From: Carex sylvatica
Lineage: Eukaryota; Streptophyta; Magnoliopsida; Poales; Cyperaceae
Length of the DNA stretch: 20,452 nucleotides
Assembly (NCBI GenBank): GCA_964058845.1
Contig: CAXKVR010000764.1
Location: 1-20,452 of the forward strand
Direction: 5' to 3'
The position numbers and the translations under genes were made by a program. Below the pieces are notes generated by a model that made no database searches, was not told the DNA's origin, and saw nothing but the letters and a program-made list of their open reading frames with translations. Below, piece by piece: positions 16,552-20,452 of the stretch. Each line of letters starts with the position of its first letter. The first letter of the stretch is position 1.

Positions 16552-17400
16552 TTTTTTTTTTTTTTTTTTTTTGCATTTCAAAAGAAAGCCCGTAGGCATA
16601 TCAGCTTCACTGTTCCTATTCCTTTCAATGTGTCTACATGCGAACTTGTGGTTGAGCTTCAACATTTTCCAAATTTGAAGCACTTTTTAAATGCTTTCCA
16701 ATCAGCCTGTACCGGTGGTTCTAACCCCATACTCCACTCTGCCAGATTCAAGCTATCTGTTAGAAAAACACATTCTTCAATACCGGTACCAGCAACATAT
16801 TTGATAGAACTTTGGACTTTGGGAGGGCACATGCCTCTGCTTGAATGGGGCAGCAAGCACGTATAGCAGCAGAGTTATATGCAACTAGTGCACCATTGTT
16901 GTAAACGGTAAACCCTGTAACTGCCTACTATTGCTCCACCCACGAGTCATCCACATAGTATTGTGTAGGTGCATTAGTTAGTGCAGTATTCAGATTTTCC
17001 CCTTGCCTACCTTGCAGCCGCAACTTTGCTCCTCTTGTGGCTGCTATCTTCGATTCAATCGAAATTGTCTGAAAATAGCTTTTGAAAGAATTGTTGGTTA
17101 GCAGCTGACCTGCAGAGGCTCTATCGTTCTTGCACCTCCACAGCTCCCAAAGGGAATTGATAAAATCAGTCCACTGTTCTTGAGACAGAAGCGGTCCCAG
17201 AGACTCAATGACTTCTTTTAGGTTTTGTGGTAGATCATCCGATCTCATTGGCAAGGGCCCCACGAACCAGCAAGCCCTTGCAAAGGGACATGTAAAGAGT
17301 AAGTGGTTTACATCTTCAATTACATCCCCACTTCGTTTTGGCTTTGGTAACACTGCACAAACACAGGGTTTGTGCTGATTCTGAGATCTGCGCAAATTCC
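16552..17400 (-). pseudogene. 5'-truncated LINE tail: zinc-binding and RNase H domains with poly(A)
   Basis: On the minus strand, a zf-RVT-like segment (HLLFTCPFARACW, about 17340-17250) is followed by linker and then an RNase H-like domain. The RNase H motifs are YYVDDSW (16950-16930), QAEA (about 16815) and TDSL (about 16760), and near the end HIERNRNSEAD (about 16625-16595). The order matches the end of plant LINE ORF2 proteins. Two stops follow YYVDDSWVEQ, and the remaining parts lie in other frames, so it is dead. A run of 21 T at 16552-16572 is its poly(A) tail. Upstream of about 17400 the similarity ends, as expected of 5'-truncated retrotransposition. No clear target duplication was seen. 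Confidence 0.82.
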
Positions 17401-17908
17401 TGATATCCTGGCATCATATTTTCTTAAAATTGGTGATTCAGTGATACATGGAGTTGGTAATTTTGATAAATTGATGGTTTTGTTGATATTCTTTGTAACA
17501 TATGAATTCAAATTCAATAATGTCGACCAAATCCAATATTGAACAAATTTTGTTCAACGAAAATATAAATAAGTCTTACTGTCAAGCCGACCGGTGATCG
17601 AGTCGGCAAGAACAGACATATACCCTAGAAAAATCTGTAATGAACTAGCTTAATTATACATATCGATATCTCTCTAAGCACAAATTAGTTTAAATTTTGA
17701 ACTAGAAGTTACAAACTATCAAGTTCTTGATAAATAGACATTACAAAACGGTATACATGTTGTAATCTGAGTTAGACAGACTGGTACATATTTTCTATGA
17801 ATTTTTTACTACTGGTAAATCTAAACCTTCCCTAATAAGTGTGTATATATCATGCATAAAACATCTTTATAACAATTTTACCATTGCTGTAAATCCAATA
17901 TCTTGACC
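17401..17908. other. Intergenic region, including the presumed NPF 3' UTR
   Basis: AT-rich and non-coding. The part next to 17908 should hold the 3' UTR and polyadenylation site of the minus-strand NPF gene. No clear AATAAA on the minus strand could be picked out. Confidence 0.45.
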
Positions 17909-19923
17909 TTATAATCTATCTTCAACGGACACCATCTCCTGAGACGACGATTCATCATGAAAATCAATCTCTGCCTTGTACACATACAAACGGCTAACAA
18001 TTGAAAAGGCGATGAAGTTTATGCAATTTAGCCCGACAAAAAAAGCATAATAATAATCAAGATGTGACTCGTTAAGGTTGTTAGTTATCCACCCCTTGTG
18101 CCCGTTCCTCTTTGTCAAATCCGACACGGTCGATAACAGAATGCTACTTAGAAAGTTCCCAACACCCAAAGTTGTCATCGCATAAGACGTGCCGAGACTC
18201 TTCATTCCTTCAGGTGCTTGGTCATAAAAGAATTCAAGTTTTGCGACTTCTAGAAAGGCATCGGCAAGACCCATCAGAACAAATTGCGGCAAAAGGATGA
18301 AAATTGTCAATGGTACTTTACCGCCACTTTCTGCTACGCCATGCTCTCTTGCAACATTGAGTCGGTGATGCTCTGTTAGCGAAGCGATTGCCATGATGAG
18401 AATGTGAATTATAAGGCCAATGCCCATTCTTTGAAGGAGGGTAATGCCTCTTGGATTTTTGGTGAACTTTCGGGTTATTGGTACAAAGATTTGATCGTAT
18501 AGCACAACTGACACAAGCATTGAGAAGGTGACGAAGCCTTGGAGACTAGCTGCCGGAACCTGGAAGTGGGGTCCGATGTGTCGGTTTAGAGTCGTTCCCT
18601 GTTTGACAAAAAGAGTGTTGATTTGAGCGAGCATAATGCTTGGCACAAAGGTGACAAAGAGAATTGGAAGCATTTTGAGCATTGTTTTTGTTTCTTCTAC
18701 TTGAGTCACTGTGCAAAGGGTCCATGCAGTAACCCGGTCTTGATTTTTTACTGCAGCTTTGTTGAGAAACCTGAATTTCAAATTTAAATAATTATAGTTA
18801 AAAGAGTATTCAGAAAATAAGACTTTTGGAAATAACTTTTACTTGAGTGATACAGTACTATGCATAGCGCATAGTGGTCCGTACTATGGATCAATATTTT
18901 GAAAATTCAAAGTCTAAACTATCATTCTGATCCATGCAACATGATCTCATATATGAGAATATACTTGTTAACTAAATTTTACATTTTAAAACTTTTTAAC
19001 TAATTTTTTTTAAATAGGTAGAGAATCCCTTGATCTAAAGATTTTAGATCATTCAAAATTTGTGATTTTCTATCTATCTAAAAAATAGTAAAATAATTTT
19101 AAATAATATAAAATTTTGTCTGCAAATACATTTTATACGGCGATCCTGTTGAACGGTTTGGATCGACTGTTTGAATTATAAAAATAGAAATATTAATCCA
19201 TAGTATGGGTCAATATGCGCTATGCATAGTACCATCATATCCTCACTCTTTTAACTTTTAGAGTTTTCTTTATAGAGATGACAATTAATTTTTTCAATCT
19301 TTTAATAAACTAACTTGATGCCCCAGGGAACAAAATTGAAATTTTCAATACCTTAGTGTAGTTGTAGATTCCATCATAAACTGCTTCTTTTTCTTGTAAT
19401 CAGTCAATTCTAACTCATGCAACTCCATTGGATCACTAGGTACCGCAACCTGCCGTTTTCTAAATGCCGCGACAAGAACTCGTGACATCTTTGTAAAAGC
19501 GCTACCAGACGGTAATTTATGTCGGTAAAATGGTGTACCAGTCAAAAAAATGACCACTGAAATAATAAGACCAAGCGTAGGTAGTGCATATCCTAAGGTC
19601 CATCCGACATTATCTTGGATGTATACCAGTACAGTATTGGCAAATAATGTACCAAAGAATATACTGAACATCCACCAATTGAAGAAGGAGAGTTTCTGAA
19701 ATCGCTCTTTCGGATCAAACACGTCGAATTGATCGGCACCAATTGTTGAAATGTTGGGTTTGGTGCCACCTGTACCAACGGCAAGGATGTAAAGAGAAAG
19801 GAAGAAGATGCCGAGTTGCAATGGCGAGGCTTTCTGAGTACAGGTGGGGTCGATTGTGTTGGCTCCACATGCCGGTGGTTTTAGTGAAGGTAGAGATACT
19901 GATAATGTGAGAAGGCACATTCC
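17909..19923 (-). CDS. NPF (NRT1/PTR) transporter, NPF5-type, last two exons
   Basis: Exons 19923-19352 and 18770-17909 join in frame across a GT-AG intron to give 477 residues of a family of about 580-600, so roughly 110 N-terminal residues, including the ExxER motif, lie beyond the right edge. The protein would be a 12-helix proton-coupled transporter for peptides, nitrate or related solutes in a cell membrane. The first exon shown carries the PTR2 signature (GTGGTKPNISTIGADQFD), FFNWWMFSIFFGTLFA, and a Cys-containing loop before it. The splice rebuilds TLRFLNKAAV, a family hallmark. The second exon has VTQVEETK, FVKQGTTLNR, NPRGITLLQRMGIG, LPQFVLMGLADAFLEVAKLE and FFYDQAPEGMKSLGTS, and ends LYVYKAEIDF plus a short acidic tail. 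Wording is closest in my memory to NPF5.2/PTR3. The substrate cannot be told. It appears intact. Confidence 0.93.
18771..19351 (-). other. Last intron of the NPF gene (581 bp)
   Basis: On the minus strand it begins GTATTG after ACTAAG and ends GAAATTCAG before GTTTCTC. Most of it (18845-19248) is a MITE, so the intron without it would be about 180 bp. Confidence 0.88.
18845..19248. mobile_element. MITE of about 404 bp inside the NPF intron
   Basis: Long inverted arms: GTACTATGCATAGCGCATA at 18855-18873 recurs on the minus strand at 19232-19214, and the pairing continues with mismatches through ACTATGGATCAATATT (arms about 55-60 bp). The outermost bases GAGTGA pair with TCACTC. Flanks CTTTTACTT (left) and TTTTAACTT (right) could be a diverged 9-bp duplication, which would suit a Mutator-like element. 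The arms contain the palindrome CTATGCATAG. Non-coding. Confidence 0.72.
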
Positions 19924-20452
19924 CTGTATATGTTAAAAATTCTGGTTATTTCTGAGGCGTGTCAAATTGGCAATATATGTTACAGTGATGCAAGAATATT
20001 GAACTAGTTTTTTTTATCAAATTTCTTTGATTTCAGTAAAAGAAAAAATGCTACAAAGTGGTTTAACTAAGAAACATTTTTCCCTAGCACTCCCACTTTC
20101 AAACTCGGACAATTATATTTCATATTTTTATCAATTTAATTTCAATTTCAAATCTTACGCGGAAATTGTATTTACAATTCAGACAGATATGATCATTTCA
20201 TAAACATATAGATTTCTTTATAGAAATTACTTTCAAAACGTTATGTTAGCAGAGTTATTAATTTATGTTCACTCATCTATCTCAGAAATTAATTTCTACG
20301 ATGTATGAGAATTTTCTTTTTGAATTTTTTTACTATTTATTAAGCCACTTTGAAAATCACCGATCCGGTGGTCCAGAAATTTTTACTATTTTTTACTGTT
20401 CACCAGATTTTCAAATTTTCAAAGTAGTTTAATAAATAGTAAAAAAAAATCC
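19924..20452 (-). other. Partial upstream intron of the NPF gene
   Basis: On the minus strand the sequence ends AACATATACAG before GGAATG, a good acceptor. It is AT-rich with no exon. The next upstream exon lies outside the window. Confidence 0.7.
20325..20449. repeat. Foldback repeat at the window's right edge
   Basis: TTTTTTACTATTTATTAAGC...CACTTTGAAAAT (20325-20357) pairs with ATTTTCAAAGTAGTTTAATA...AATAGTAAAAAAAAA (20415-20449), with one or two mismatches. The spacer has a second partial TTTTTACT repeat. Likely a small MITE within the NPF intron. Its outer boundary may lie past the edge. Confidence 0.68.

Noticed and set aside
17320..17517. 65-codon minus-strand frame upstream of the LINE
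   Set aside because: No LINE or other domain; it overlaps the decayed start of the zinc-binding segment in a different frame.
18112..18300. 62-codon plus-strand frame
   Set aside because: Antisense to the NPF terminal exon.

Overview
The window is plant nuclear DNA, most likely from a eudicot. It is AT-rich, its genes have introns, it is crowded with transposable elements, and its only host gene is an NPF (NRT1/PTR family) transporter. The sequence does not identify the species. About three quarters of the window is mobile DNA, arranged as a dated stack of insertions.

Left block (about 355-8715): a hAT-type element without a transposase lies between two perfect 8-bp target duplications, TGCATATC. 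Its ends carry repeated GCTCAT motifs. Two later elements split it. The first is a complete 5.54-kb hAT transposon (hAT1, 635-6174) with its own perfect 8-bp duplication (GCTTCATA), 11-bp terminal inverted repeats, ACCCG-rich subterminal arrays and an intact two-exon BED-finger transposase of 808 residues. The second is a 2,026-bp solo LTR (6648-8673) with a CTAAC 5-bp duplication.

Middle block (8796-15118): a roughly 490-bp MITE is followed by a second member of the same hAT family in the opposite orientation (hAT2, 9534-15118). hAT2 is almost the same size as hAT1 and has the same architecture and the same 89-bp transposase intron. Its transposase is broken by stops, frameshifts and a 250-bp deletion, its subterminal arrays are eroded, and its target duplication matches at only 7 of 8 positions. 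hAT1 therefore looks young and possibly active, and hAT2 looks old and dead.

Right block (15119-17908): small foldback repeats, a 200-bp palindromic Mutator-like MITE and a 5'-truncated LINE tail (zinc-binding plus RNase H domains, poly(A)) on the minus strand.

Far right (17909-20452): the last two exons of an NPF5-type proton-coupled transporter on the minus strand. Its first exons lie beyond the right edge. Its last intron carries a 404-bp MITE, and the intron upstream of the visible exons carries another foldback.

Nothing here is an operon or a co-regulated pathway. The main interest is the hAT family itself (autonomous copy, dead relative, smaller hAT-like host element), the repeat expansion inside its 5' region, and MITEs sitting in introns of a host transporter gene.
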